DNA from: an uncultured Christensenellaceae bacterium
Lineage (GTDB): Bacteria; Bacillota; Clostridia; Christensenellales; Borkfalkiaceae
Direction: 5' to 3'
Length of the DNA: 64,000 nucleotides
Assembly: GCA_910589015.1 (NCBI GenBank)
Contig: CAJUSA010000005.1
Span: forward strand, 66,786 to 130,785
Shown: piece after piece, positions 41,958 to 51,731 of the stretch
How the letters are laid out: the number at the start of each line of letters is the position of its first letter
How positions within the stretch are numbered: the first letter of the stretch is position 1
Translations under genes and position numbers: made by a program
The notes under the pieces: generated by a model
What the model was told of the DNA's origin: nothing
Databases searched by the model: none
What the model saw: the letters and a program-made list of their open reading frames with translations, nothing else

Positions 41958-44213
41958 ATGAAACGAAACGTGGAAAAAAACATCATCATGAAGGCGCAGC
42001 CCGCCAAAGCGGGGCGGATTTTCGCGGTTGCCGCAAGCGTTGCGGCATACTGCGCGCTTTATCTTATTCTTTTTTCCGCGCTTTCGTTCGGCGTCGCCCG
42101 CGGGTTCGGGATTTTGACGGGGCTTGCCGTCGCGTGCACTTTTCTTATTTTCCGTAAAAAGAAGATCGCGGTTGCGATCGTATCGGGCTGTGCGCTTTTG
42201 TATGCCGTGCTCTGCGTGGCGGCGGGTTTTACGGCGTTTGCGGGCGGGGCGGTGTCGTTTATCAACGACGTCGCGCAGACTTCGAACGCGCACATGCACT
42301 GGGGCTTGGGCTATCTTACGGCGGACATCCCGCATTCCGCCGCCGGCGATTTTCTGTTTTCTTCCGTCGTGGCGGTCCTGCTCGCGCTCGGCGTCGCCGC
42401 ATTGCACGAAAAAAAGAAAATTCTTGCCGCGGCGTGCGTGCTCGTTCTGGTGCTGTGGCTTTGTCTGGGGCTATATCCCGCGTGGTATGCCGTCGTCGCG
42501 CTTGCAATCGCGCTTGCCGCGCTTCTGCTTGCCGACAGGGGCTTTCCGCTGCGCGCCGCACTTTGTTATCTGCTTTGCGCCGTGATTGCGGTCGGCGCGG
42601 CGTCGGCTTGCTTCTTTTATACGGGCAGCGAGGAAGTGCGATCTTTCCGTTCTTCGTTGCAGTATGCCGCCGAAAAAACCTTTTACGGCAAAGACGGTCT
42701 GCCCGAGGGCGATCTGACGCGGGCGGCGCATATGCGTTCGTCGCAGAACGTGCGGCTCGAAGTCACGCTCACGCCGCAGGTGCGTACGCTCTACCTCAAG
42801 GGGTTTGTCGGCGGCGGGCTGAAAGGCAACCGATTTTATCCCACCGATAAAAACGCTTATGTGAGCAACGATTATCAGGGCTTACTGCCCTACATTGCGC
42901 AGGGCGGTCTGCCCGTGTTGCAATATGCCGCATATTCCTCGCTTGGCGGGCTGAACGCGCGGCACAGCGTGAAAATCGTCAACAAGGGCGCGAACGCGAA
43001 ATATGTTTATCTGCCTTATTCGGTCAGCGCTTACGGCGCGGGATCGGTTTATTACGACATGAACGTGCGTGCAAATATTTTTACGCCCAAGTCGTACGAA
43101 GTAACGGTGTTCGGGGGCGACCGCAGCAGCGAACGCCTTACGCAGGCGGGTTGGATTTTGGGCGACAGTCTGTCGCAAACCGACGAGATGCGCGCCTATC
43201 TTGCGCTCGAAGGGGCTTACCGTTCGTTTGTGTACGACGAATATTGCACGATCGGCGAGAGCGATATGCGGCTGATCCGTTCGGCATTCGGCGGCGCGGA
43301 GGCTAACGCGATCAGCACGGCGGCGCAGTTGATCCGTCGTTATTTCATCGATAATTTTGTGTACACCGACGGCGTTGACGCCATCGAAGGGGAATTTTTA
43401 ACCGACTTCTACGGCGGTAAAATCACGAAAGCCAACGCCGCTTACTTCGCGGCGGCGGCAACGTATGCCTTCCGCGCCTACGGAATCCCCGCGCGCTATG
43501 CGGAAGGCTACCTCGTCAACCCCGTGGGCAGTGCCGATAACGTCGTCACGGTTACGGGCAGAAGTTCGCATGCCTGGGCGGAAGTGTATTTCGACGGCAT
43601 GGGCTGGCTGCCTATCGACGTGACGCCCACCTTCTTTGTCGACGAAGACGAGAACGATCCCGTCGATCCCGACCGCCCCGACGTGCCGCCCGTCGATCCC
43701 GAACAACCCGATACCGACCCCGAACAGCCCGAAAAACCCGACAAGCCCGACGATCCCGATCACGGGAACGACCGCCCGAAGAACGAGATCGAGGCAAGAC
43801 TGTTGCTTGCTTTGAAAATTCTCGTGCCCGTTTTATCGGTCGTTCTTGCCGTCGTATCGGGGGCGTTGCTTCTTATGGGACGGCGCGCGCGGATCATGCG
43901 AACTAAGCGCCGCGCCTTAGAAGCGGAAGGCGAAGAATTCGGACGTGCGGCTTATACGATCGCGGTGAAAGACTTGAAACGGCTGGGCGGATTCAGCGAG
44001 GAATCGCTCGCGCGCTACGGTGTCGAGGCGCATGCGGTGCGTCGGTTTATGCAGATCGTTGAAAAAAGCGTATACGGCGCGCACGCGTTGAGCGCGAACG
44101 AAAAAAATTATGTGCTCTATTTTCTTCAGAATACGGCGGAACGGATTATGCAAAGCGGTTCAAAAGGGAAGGCGTTCCGCAGCAAATATCTGCTTTGTAT
44201 CGGGTTGAAATAA
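41958..44213 (+). CDS. Membrane transglutaminase-like protein lacking the catalytic Cys
   Basis: The 751-residue protein has about six N-terminal membrane helices, an outside domain with a transglutaminase core, an acidic/Pro-rich linker (about residues 560-605), a further membrane helix and a cytoplasmic tail. The core keeps GIPARYAEGY, His538 (SHAW) and Asp554, but the Cys expected before the HFA-like stretch is replaced by Ala494 (reads NAAYFA). It is therefore probably not an active transglutaminase. This is the third member of the moxR-DUF58-transglutaminase set, which is widespread but poorly understood. Confidence 0.85.
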   Translation: MKRNVEKNIIMKAQPAKAGRIFAVAASVAAYCALYLILFSALSFGVARGFGILTGLAVACTFLIFRKKKIAVAIVSGCALLYAVLCVAAGFTAFAGGAVSFINDVAQTSNAHMHWGLGYLTADIPHSAAGDFLFSSVVAVLLALGVAALHEKKKILAAACVLVLVLWLCLGLYPAWYAVVALAIALAALLLADRGFPLRAALCYLLCAVIAVGAASACFFYTGSEEVRSFRSSLQYAAEKTFYGKDGLPEGDLTRAAHMRSSQNVRLEVTLTPQVRTLYLKGFVGGGLKGNRFYPTDKNAYVSNDYQGLLPYIAQGGLPVLQYAAYSSLGGLNARHSVKIVNKGANAKYVYLPYSVSAYGAGSVYYDMNVRANIFTPKSYEVTVFGGDRSSERLTQAGWILGDSLSQTDEMRAYLALEGAYRSFVYDEYCTIGESDMRLIRSAFGGAEANAISTAAQLIRRYFIDNFVYTDGVDAIEGEFLTDFYGGKITKANAAYFAAAATYAFRAYGIPARYAEGYLVNPVGSADNVVTVTGRSSHAWAEVYFDGMGWLPIDVTPTFFVDEDENDPVDPDRPDVPPVDPEQPDTDPEQPEKPDKPDDPDHGNDRPKNEIEARLLLALKILVPVLSVVLAVVSGALLLMGRRARIMRTKRRALEAEGEEFGRAAYTIAVKDLKRLGGFSEESLARYGVEAHAVRRFMQIVEKSVYGAHALSANEKNYVLYFLQNTAERIMQSGSKGKAFRSKYLLCIGLK

Positions 44214-44280
44214 AGAATTTTGAAACCGTCGGCAAAAAAACGTCGATGTTTGTTTGAGTAGGCGCGAAACAGAAATACAA

Positions 44281-44309
44281 AAGGCTTGATCATAAATCAA
44301 GTCTTTTTT
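44281..44309 (+). terminator. Terminator after the transglutaminase-like gene
   Basis: A 10-bp stem with one G-U pair (44281-44290 with 44296-44305) runs into six T residues. Confidence 0.8.
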
Positions 44310-44373
44310 CTATATAGTTCAAAAATTATTAAAAAAAAGTACATAAATAGGATAAAAATTTTTCGGAAAACTA

Positions 44374-44402
44374 TTGACAGTGTGAAATTGTCGGGTTATA
44401 AT
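44374..44402 (+). promoter_or_regulatory. Promoter 1 of the glycan locus (GH-lacI)
   Basis: TTGACA (44374-44379) and a perfect TATAAT (44397-44402) with 17-bp spacing. The LacI-type operator starts on its last base. Confidence 0.88.
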
Positions 44403-44415
44403 GATAGCGATAACA
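44402..44415. promoter_or_regulatory. LacI-family operator at promoter 1
   Basis: TGATAGCGATAACA matches the perfect palindrome TGTTAGCGCTAACA at promoter 2 in 12 of 14 positions. It covers the bases directly behind the -10 element, so bound repressor would block the polymerase. The central GCG and outer halves are typical for LacI-type sites. Confidence 0.7.
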
Positions 44416-44449
44416 TTTTATTAACATCAAACATCAGGGAAGGTAAATC

Positions 44450-47428
44450 ATGATTTTCAAAGGAGCGCCCCGCGTATTTTGGGGATGGAACGGGGATACC
44501 CAAAAAGAAGAAGCGTTGTTCCAGCTTGGCGATATGCGCGCAAAAGGGATTTGCGGGGTGTTCATACACGCAAGAGCAGGTTTGATTACCGAATATATGG
44601 GCGAGCAGTGGATGTCCGTTTACGAATCCGTGCTCGAACACTGCAAAAAAATAGATATGGAGGTTTGGATTTACGACGAATATGGTTGGCCGAGCGGGTT
44701 CGGCGGCGGAAAAGTATGCAAGCACAGCGAAGAATTTCAAGAAAAATATCTTAATTCGCGTTTTTGTACGCTCAGCGAACTCTTGCAGGATATCCCTCAA
44801 AATCGGATTTACGCCGTATACGATTGGAACGGCGCGGAATTTGTAAAGATATCCGATTATGCGGCAGGCGAACACTATTTTGTTTATCTGACCGTAAACC
44901 AATATTACATAGACGTTACGAACCGCGAGGCAATCGAATATTTTATTCGGATTGTGCACGAAGAATATAAAAAGCGTTTCAAACCTTATTTCGGGAATGT
45001 GATAAAGGGCTTTTTTACGGATGAGCCGCATCTTCCGCCGCAGGGGATACCTTACGGGAAATATATTTGCGAAGGTTATAAAAAGAAAGATTATTCGTTT
45101 GAACAGGCAATTCCCTATATGTTCTATGAGAGGGGGGATTATAAAAAGTACCGATACGATTATTGGCAGCATATCAGTAACATGTTCCGCGAGAACTATG
45201 TGCGGGTTTACAGGAATTGGTGTAAAGAAAACAATCTCGTCATGACTGGTCATATGGCTTGTGAAGACGGATTGGTCGATCAAATTCCCGTGAGCGGGGG
45301 TATGATGCCCTTGTATCGGGAAATGGATTTGGTGGGGGTTGACGCATTGGGAAATCGCCTTATTCCCCCTGTTGTGTATAAGCAAGCAGAGAGCATCGTA
45401 TTGCAGGCGGGCAAACGAAATCTCATGTGCGAAACGTATGCAGGCGTCGGTTACGACGCGAGTTTTGCGGAATTGCTTTGGATTTGGGCGTATCAAGCGA
45501 CGTTCGGTGTAAACGTTCCCTGTTTGAGCATCAGCATGTATTCGTTGGTCGGCAATCGGAAACGCGACTATCCGCAGTTTTTTTCCTATCAGATGCCTTG
45601 GTGGGAAAAATCCGATTGTCTGTTTCACGGCATCGAGTACATAAACGATCGGCTTTTGGAAGGTGATATTAAACGCGATTTGGCGGTATTTCACCCGAAA
45701 ACCTCCGTGTGGTGCGGTCGCGGTTATCCTTATAATAAAACCGCGATGGATATTTCCGCGCAGTTCCGTGTTCTTACGGAAAATCTGCTCGATTTGCAGT
45801 TGGAGTTTGACTATGTAGACGATGACGACGTTAAAATAGCAACCGTCGCGCAAGACGGAACGCTTGGCGTCGGATGCCAAAAATACCGTATGCTGATTCT
45901 TCCCGAAATGACGGATATTTCAAGCGGTGCGCTTGTATGTATTCGACGTTTTGCGGCGGCAGGCGGCAAAGTTATTGTCGTAAACCGGTATCCCGAATCG
46001 TTAGACGGGGCGACTGTGGCAATCGATTTTTCGTTTGCACATGATTTCGCGGTGAATCGAAAGGAATATCTGAGAAAATATTTTCGCATTCATTTAGAAA
46101 ACGACGTGGAGTTTATCGAGCGCGAAACCCGAAGCACCGCTTTCGGTTTATCCGTGACAAAACGCTATCTCGACGGAGCGGTCGATCTGCTTGCCGTCAA
46201 TAAATCCAGAAACAACGGTTTGCAGGTGTGCCTTCGCAGCGCAGGGAAGAACACCGTGGTGCAGACGGCGGTTACGGGAGAGGAAAAAACGCTCTGTTCC
46301 CGCTACTGCGCCGCCGAAAACTGTACCTATACTGACGTTACGTTCGATCCTTTGGCGGTATTCTTTTTTCGGGTAAGTTCTTCGGTGCAGACGGTCGCTT
46401 GCGAAAAAATCGTATCCGATCGATTGCTTGACAGTGCGTTTACGCCGTTGCCGTCGCAAAATACGTTTACGGTCGACCGGCTGTGCTATTCGATAGACGA
46501 CGGACCGTTCGGCGAAGAGGATTTTTCGATTTTTCAAAATACCAAATTATATAAAACGTTAAACGAGCTGAAAAGACCCGTAAAGTTACAGGTAAGATAC
46601 CGGTTTTTTTCCGATCGGATAACGGGACTGAAACTTGCCTGCGAGTCTCTTGGCGGTAAAGTTTTTGTAAACGGCGTAGCGTTGTCGCGAGTGGGTTATT
46701 TTCTCGATAAAGATATAGCGTTGTACGAAATAGGTAATGCGTGCAACGAGGGAGAGAACGTCATCCTTATCGAGCGAGAAATACCTTCGTACTCTAACGA
46801 ACTTTTCGGAAAGGACGTGTTCCAAAGCGTAACCAACATCGAGAGTTTTCCGTATAGTTTGGAAAACGCGTATCTGATTGGCGATTTTGCCGTTCAATCG
46901 CTTTCCGCAATCGAACACGGTCAGAAGTGCGTATTTACGCGCGGTGGGTTTTATTTGCGCAAAACGCAAACTCCTTACCGGATCTCCGATTTGTATTCTG
47001 CCGAACGGTTGTTTTATTGCGGAAAAGCCGAGTTTGAAAGCACGGTCGAAATTACCGAGGACGGACAGACGGGATACCGCTTGCGGATCGACGAGTTTCA
47101 TGCCGTTTGCGGTGAACTTAACGTAAACGGCAACGTTATGGAGCTCGGCGCGGGTTCGATGCAAATGGAAATAACGCCGTATCTGCATGCGGGAAAAAAC
47201 CGTTTACGCATTACGCTCTATTCTTCGCTCCGCAATTTATTCGGTCCGCTTCATCATGTTTACGGAAAACACTATTATACGGGACCTTCGGTATTTTCGG
47301 GCTATAAAGAATGGCAGGACGAAGTGATTTATCCCGAGCTCGGCAACGACACTTGGACCGACGATTATTCTTTTATTTCGTTCGGCGCGAAGGGAATATA
47401 TTTAGTAACCTATAAGAAAGGAGAATAG
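44450..47428 (+). CDS. Large intracellular TIM-barrel glycoside hydrolase, family uncertain
   Basis: The 992-residue protein has a TIM-barrel start with VFWGWNGD, then GVFIHARAGL, WIYDEYGWPSG and a GFFTDEPH motif whose Asp/Glu could be catalytic. The C-terminal third looks like beta-sandwich sugar-binding domains of the GH2 type. This is the architecture of the group annotated as GH106-like or rhamnosidase-like in gut Clostridia. I cannot fix the family or sugar. No signal peptide is present, so it acts on imported sugars. It follows an operator-bearing promoter and is co-transcribed with lacI. Confidence 0.78.
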   Translation: MIFKGAPRVFWGWNGDTQKEEALFQLGDMRAKGICGVFIHARAGLITEYMGEQWMSVYESVLEHCKKIDMEVWIYDEYGWPSGFGGGKVCKHSEEFQEKYLNSRFCTLSELLQDIPQNRIYAVYDWNGAEFVKISDYAAGEHYFVYLTVNQYYIDVTNREAIEYFIRIVHEEYKKRFKPYFGNVIKGFFTDEPHLPPQGIPYGKYICEGYKKKDYSFEQAIPYMFYERGDYKKYRYDYWQHISNMFRENYVRVYRNWCKENNLVMTGHMACEDGLVDQIPVSGGMMPLYREMDLVGVDALGNRLIPPVVYKQAESIVLQAGKRNLMCETYAGVGYDASFAELLWIWAYQATFGVNVPCLSISMYSLVGNRKRDYPQFFSYQMPWWEKSDCLFHGIEYINDRLLEGDIKRDLAVFHPKTSVWCGRGYPYNKTAMDISAQFRVLTENLLDLQLEFDYVDDDDVKIATVAQDGTLGVGCQKYRMLILPEMTDISSGALVCIRRFAAAGGKVIVVNRYPESLDGATVAIDFSFAHDFAVNRKEYLRKYFRIHLENDVEFIERETRSTAFGLSVTKRYLDGAVDLLAVNKSRNNGLQVCLRSAGKNTVVQTAVTGEEKTLCSRYCAAENCTYTDVTFDPLAVFFFRVSSSVQTVACEKIVSDRLLDSAFTPLPSQNTFTVDRLCYSIDDGPFGEEDFSIFQNTKLYKTLNELKRPVKLQVRYRFFSDRITGLKLACESLGGKVFVNGVALSRVGYFLDKDIALYEIGNACNEGENVILIEREIPSYSNELFGKDVFQSVTNIESFPYSLENAYLIGDFAVQSLSAIEHGQKCVFTRGGFYLRKTQTPYRISDLYSAERLFYCGKAEFESTVEITEDGQTGYRLRIDEFHAVCGELNVNGNVMELGAGSMQMEITPYLHAGKNRLRITLYSSLRNLFGPLHHVYGKHYYTGPSVFSGYKEWQDEVIYPELGNDTWTDDYSFISFGAKGIYLVTYKKGE

Positions 47429-47431
47429 AAT

Positions 47432-48460
47432 ATGATTACGATCGACGATGTTGCAAAGCGCGCGGGCGTATCCACCATGACCGTTTCCCGCGTTATAAAC
47501 AACAGCGACCGCGTGAAAGGCGCGACCAAAGAAAAGGTTTTGTTTGCGATCGACGAGCTTGGTTATATTCCTAACATAATCGCGAAAACGCTTGCGGGCG
47601 GGAAGAGCAAAACCATCGGGATACTTTTCTCCAACTATTACAACCAAGCATATCTCGATATCATCGTCGCCATCGAAGAAGAGGCTTACCGCAAGGGTTA
47701 CACGGTGATCAATGCCAACGTCAACGATTACGAAAGCGCGGTGAATGCGCTCGATCTGTTCGTGGGGAAAAGGGTGGAAGGGATCATCGTTTTACCGTTG
47801 GAAATGAAGATGACGTATCTCGTCGATTATCACGACGCCATGACGGACATCGAAAAATTCAAGGAATATTTCAAAAAAGAGATCAACCTAAGCAATCTTC
47901 CCGTCGTTACCGTATCCGAAAAAATAGAGGGCGTTACCGATATTTCTTTCGATTACGTTGCAAGCGCCAAAATTTCCATGAAATATCTTATCTCTTGCGG
48001 TTACAGAGATATTGCAATGATAAATAACGCCATAAACGACGGGCTTTGGAAAGACAAGGGCGATATTTATTGCGAAGCGATGCGCGAAATCGGTGCGGAA
48101 GAAAATATCCTGATCGAATACGGGCAGAATACCGTGGAAGGCGGTTATGCCGCCGCACAAAAATTACTCAGGCATCGGCATCCTCAAGCGATATACTGCG
48201 CCAACGATTATATGGCAATCGGCGTTATGCAGGCGTTGAACAGCAAGGGAATTGCCGTGCCCAAGGATATTGCAGTCATGGGAAACGATGATATTGCGTT
48301 TGCCAAAATGACCGCGCCCAAGATGACCACGGTCGCCATAAATACGCAGGCGGCGGGCAGACGAGCCGCAAATATTCTCTTTTACTACTTTGAACAGAAT
48401 AAGAGCGTTTTTCCCAACGAAAAAATCAGCGTGGAACTCGTTGTACGCGAAACGGCTTAA
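47432..48460 (+). CDS. LacI-family transcriptional regulator
   Basis: The 342-residue protein has the LacI helix-turn-helix at the very N-terminus (TIDDVAKRAGVSTMTVSRVIN), the hinge helix (LGYIPNIIAKTLAGG) and a periplasmic-binding-like sugar domain. It follows the glycoside hydrolase by 3 nt, with its AGGAG site inside the end of that gene. Operators at 44402-44415 and 48545-48572 flank it, so it probably represses itself and both operons until a glycan-derived sugar binds. Confidence 0.94.
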   Translation: MITIDDVAKRAGVSTMTVSRVINNSDRVKGATKEKVLFAIDELGYIPNIIAKTLAGGKSKTIGILFSNYYNQAYLDIIVAIEEEAYRKGYTVINANVNDYESAVNALDLFVGKRVEGIIVLPLEMKMTYLVDYHDAMTDIEKFKEYFKKEINLSNLPVVTVSEKIEGVTDISFDYVASAKISMKYLISCGYRDIAMINNAINDGLWKDKGDIYCEAMREIGAEENILIEYGQNTVEGGYAAAQKLLRHRHPQAIYCANDYMAIGVMQALNSKGIAVPKDIAVMGNDDIAFAKMTAPKMTTVAINTQAAGRRAANILFYYFEQNKSVFPNEKISVELVVRETA

Positions 48461-48470
48461 ACAAAAATCC

Positions 48471-48494
48471 TACAAAAAAATATTGTAAATTTTT
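48471..48494 (+). terminator. Weak terminator after lacI
   Basis: A short TACAA/TTGTA stem is followed by a T-run. It is AT-rich and probably leaky. Confidence 0.35.
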
Positions 48495-48506
48495 TTGCGG
48501 TGGGTA

Positions 48507-48535
48507 TTGACATTCCTACAAGGTTGTAGTATAAT
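48507..48535 (+). promoter_or_regulatory. Promoter 2 of the glycan locus (surface-ABC-GH38 operon)
   Basis: TTGACA (48507-48512) and a perfect TATAAT (48530-48535) with 17-bp spacing. The spacer contains CTACAA/TTGTAG as a small inverted repeat. Confidence 0.88.
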
Positions 48536-48544
48536 GAAGTTGCA

Positions 48545-48572
48545 AAATAAATGTTAGCGCTAACATTTATTT
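48545..48572. promoter_or_regulatory. LacI-family operator at promoter 2
   Basis: A perfect 28-bp palindrome with the core TGTTAGCGCTAACA (48552-48565) lies just after the predicted transcription start of promoter 2. It is the best LacI-type operator in the window and stands directly downstream of the lacI gene. Confidence 0.9.
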
Positions 48573-48595
48573 TAATCGAAAGATAAGGGGATGCT

Positions 48596-51500
48596 ATGAG
48601 GACGAAGAATTTATGGAAAGCGCTTTTGGGCGCGGTAGCAACGTTGCTTTTAGCCGTATTATTGAGCGGCGGAATTATGATGCAAACCGCTTCGGCTGCG
48701 AAGGGGGGGGTGTCTTTGCCGATTACGGTTCTGAGGGGCGTGTAAAATATGAGGAGCCTGTTGACATAACGTTAAAAACGGATACGCAGTATTCGAGCAC
48801 GAGAATGTATTATACGCAGAACGTAGATACAAGCGAATTTAAAATGTCGTTTACGCTTAACAGTTTTAACGTCGACGGCGGATTACGGATCAGTTTTCTT
48901 TCTTCCAAAGACGATTTTCCCATGCAAGGCTACGGCGACGGATTCGGCGTTTATCTGTGGGACGAAACGGCATGGGGACATAATCGCAATTCGTCGCTTC
49001 GATTGGATTTCTATTCTTATGGTAAAAATCCCGCGATTGAAACTTGCGCCGATCAAAAAGCGATGAGAAACCCCTTGGAGAACGTAGAAACGGGGAATAC
49101 TTTTAATTTGCATGTTTGGAATTTCGATAACGACAATTTAGCAATTCAGATCACGCGAAACAGCGGTTCGACCGAAAGTGTGGATATGATAATCGGTACA
49201 TATTCCAAATCCAATTTCCCCTTCGGTTTTGATTATAAGAATTGCACGCTCTTTCTTTCGCCGATGATCGACGACAATCGTCCGCATTCCTATGAGCAGG
49301 ACGTTCGCTTGACCATTCATAACGTATTGCAGAACAACGTGCCCATGACGGGGGAATTTGCCGACGTGTTGGAAAACGGTCGCGTTACCGTACAAAAGGG
49401 CGAGCCGCAAACGACGCTCACCGTCACCGACGGTCAGCCTTCTTTAACCAGAATGTACTATACGCAAAGAGTGAGCGTTACCGACTTTACGGCGGAATTT
49501 CAGATCGATCAATTCAATACGGACGGCGGTTTACGAATAAGTTTTCTGAAAACGACCGATGATTATCCCATGGAAGGGTTCGGGGACGGTTTCGGGATTT
49601 ATATGTACGAGGGAAAGGGATGGAATCCCGAAAGCGACGAAAAAACGACGCTCGGCTACCGTGCGGGCATCTACGGTAAAACAGGGGGCAGTAAGATCAG
49701 CGACGTTCAGTGGATGCGCGTAACGGAAGGAAATATCGTAGAGAATCAAAAATTCATTTTGCATGTGGAAAGCAACGGCGAAAATCTTGTCGTTACCGTG
49801 ACGAGAGAAAATGCTTCCAAAGAAAATCAAACGGTATCCTTTGAGGTGGCAAAGTCCGATCTGCCCGAGGGATTTGATTACACCGACTGTGTTGTGATCG
49901 TTACGCCGGAAATCAATACGAGTGAGGGTTTTGAACATTCTTATGCGAAAGACATCAAGCTCTCGCATTTGAATATCGATTGGCGCAGAGAAACGGTATC
50001 CGTAACGGCGACGACCGACGGGTACGGCACGGTTACGATCGATCCCAACGTGAGCGAAATCGAGCGCGGCAGCACTGTAACGTTTACGATACAGCCCGAC
50101 GAAGGGTATTTATTTGAATCGGCGACGCTCAACGGCGAGGAAGTATCGCTTACGGGGTATACCTTTGAAACGACGGCGACCAAAGATCTGGTGTTTGAAG
50201 TTACGTTCAAAACCGTTCCGACGTCCTCGATCACAATCCAAACGGACGGGCATGGAACCGTTACCTCGAATCCCGCGTTCACGACGGTGGAGCAAAACAG
50301 CACGGTTGTATTTACCGTTGCGCCCGATAAGTTCTATGAGGTCGATACCGTCCTTCTTAACGGACAGGAAGTCATGCTCGAAGCCGACGGTACCTATACG
50401 GCGATCGCGGTCGAAGATCTTGTTTTCAACGTGACGTTTACAAAACTCGCGGTGGCAACCGTACGCGTTACGGCGGGCGAGGGCGGTAGCGTTTTGACCG
50501 ATCCGAACGAAGATGAAGTGTTGCTCGGTACGGAAGTTACGTTTACCGTACATACAAGCGTGATCAATAAAATTGCTTATAAAGTCGAACAGGCGTTTCT
50601 GAACGGCGTTCCCGTGCCTTTGACCAACGGAAAATTCGTTACGCTTGCCAATGTCGATCTTGAATTTGAAGTCGTTTTCGTGAAGTATGCGGTCGATCCG
50701 AACAGCCCGTTTGTTGATTTCGGGTTTAATCCCAACAGAACCGACGTTACCGTTTCGGAAAACGGCAGCATGACGGTTTGTATGACGACCAAAGATAATT
50801 CGGATACGCTAACGAGGATCTATTCCAAGAACGCCATAAAACTCGATCTCTTTACCATGAAGTTTACGCTCGACGCTTTGAACGTAAACGGCGGGCTTAA
50901 AATCGCCTTTGTTTCTACGGATGACGATTATCCGCTTGACAGATACGGCAACGGTTTTGCGCTTTGGCTTTACGACGATACGGCTGCGGGAAACGACGCG
51001 TTCACTTCGCTTCGCGCGGTTATCACGGCGCACAGCAGAACGGCGGACGCGGTTCAGTTGCACGAAGCCGTTTTCACGAGCGAAGAAGGATATCTCGGTG
51101 CGGAAGTCGTTATTACCGTAACATATGCCGACGGAGTGATCAAATTCTCGCTTCAAGTCGGGGAAACGGATGTGTTCGAGGAAACGGCGATCGAAGAGGA
51201 TGCGTTATCTTCGACTTTCTACACAAGCGAATGTTATCTTATGGTAGGACCGTCCGCGCATGATTCGTCCGCCGAAAAAGCCGATGCCGTCATCACTATC
51301 GTCGAATTGAACATGAGCATTCTGAGTGGCGGCGACATCGGTTCCGACGTGGAATATTCCGTAACGTATGTATACGACGGCAAGATCCTCAAACAGGATT
51401 ATGTGGAAGCGGGCAATGCCTTTCCGAATTATACGCCCGCGGCAAAAGAAGGCTATACCTTCGAAGGCTGGTATATCGACGAAGCATGCACTGAGAAATA

Positions 51501-51684
51501 CGATTTCTCAATCGAGGCAGTAAGAGATATTATTCTGTATGCACTATTCTCCAAAAACGATGTGCCTGCCGAGAAGGGTTGCGGCAGTGCGGTCGAATCA
51601 ACGTTCGGGATTGTTTTTGGTACGCTTGCGATCGCGGCGGCAGCGGCGACGGTGACGATATGCAGAAAAAAAAATAACGGTTAA
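48596..51684 (+). CDS. Repeat-rich surface protein, reading frame split at a poly-G tract
   Basis: A signal peptide (MRTKNLWKALLGAVATLLL..., end near TASA) is encoded from the ATG at 48596, with AAGGGG just before it. After eight G residues (48703-48710) this frame stops at 48742, while the mature protein continues in the other frame to 51684. One more G (nine) would join them into about 1,030 residues. The mature part has three copies of a beta-rich domain (near 48790-49350, 49440-49980 and 50800-51310, each with a GGLRISF-like core), three about 70-residue bacterial repeat domains (49990-50690), an InlB_B-like repeat (EGYTFEGWYIDE), then GCGS, a membrane helix and a basic tail. An ATG at 48613 in the long frame would lack a signal peptide. 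Confidence 0.8.
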
Positions 51685-51731
51685 ACGCAGCGGAGCGGCG
51701 ATTGATTTCGTTTGCCGAAACAGGAGGTTAT

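Noticed and set aside
48613..51684. Start of the large surface protein at the ATG at 48613 in the long frame
   Set aside because: It would have no signal peptide and no RBS, while the other frame encodes a perfect signal peptide up to the G tract with an RBS before it.
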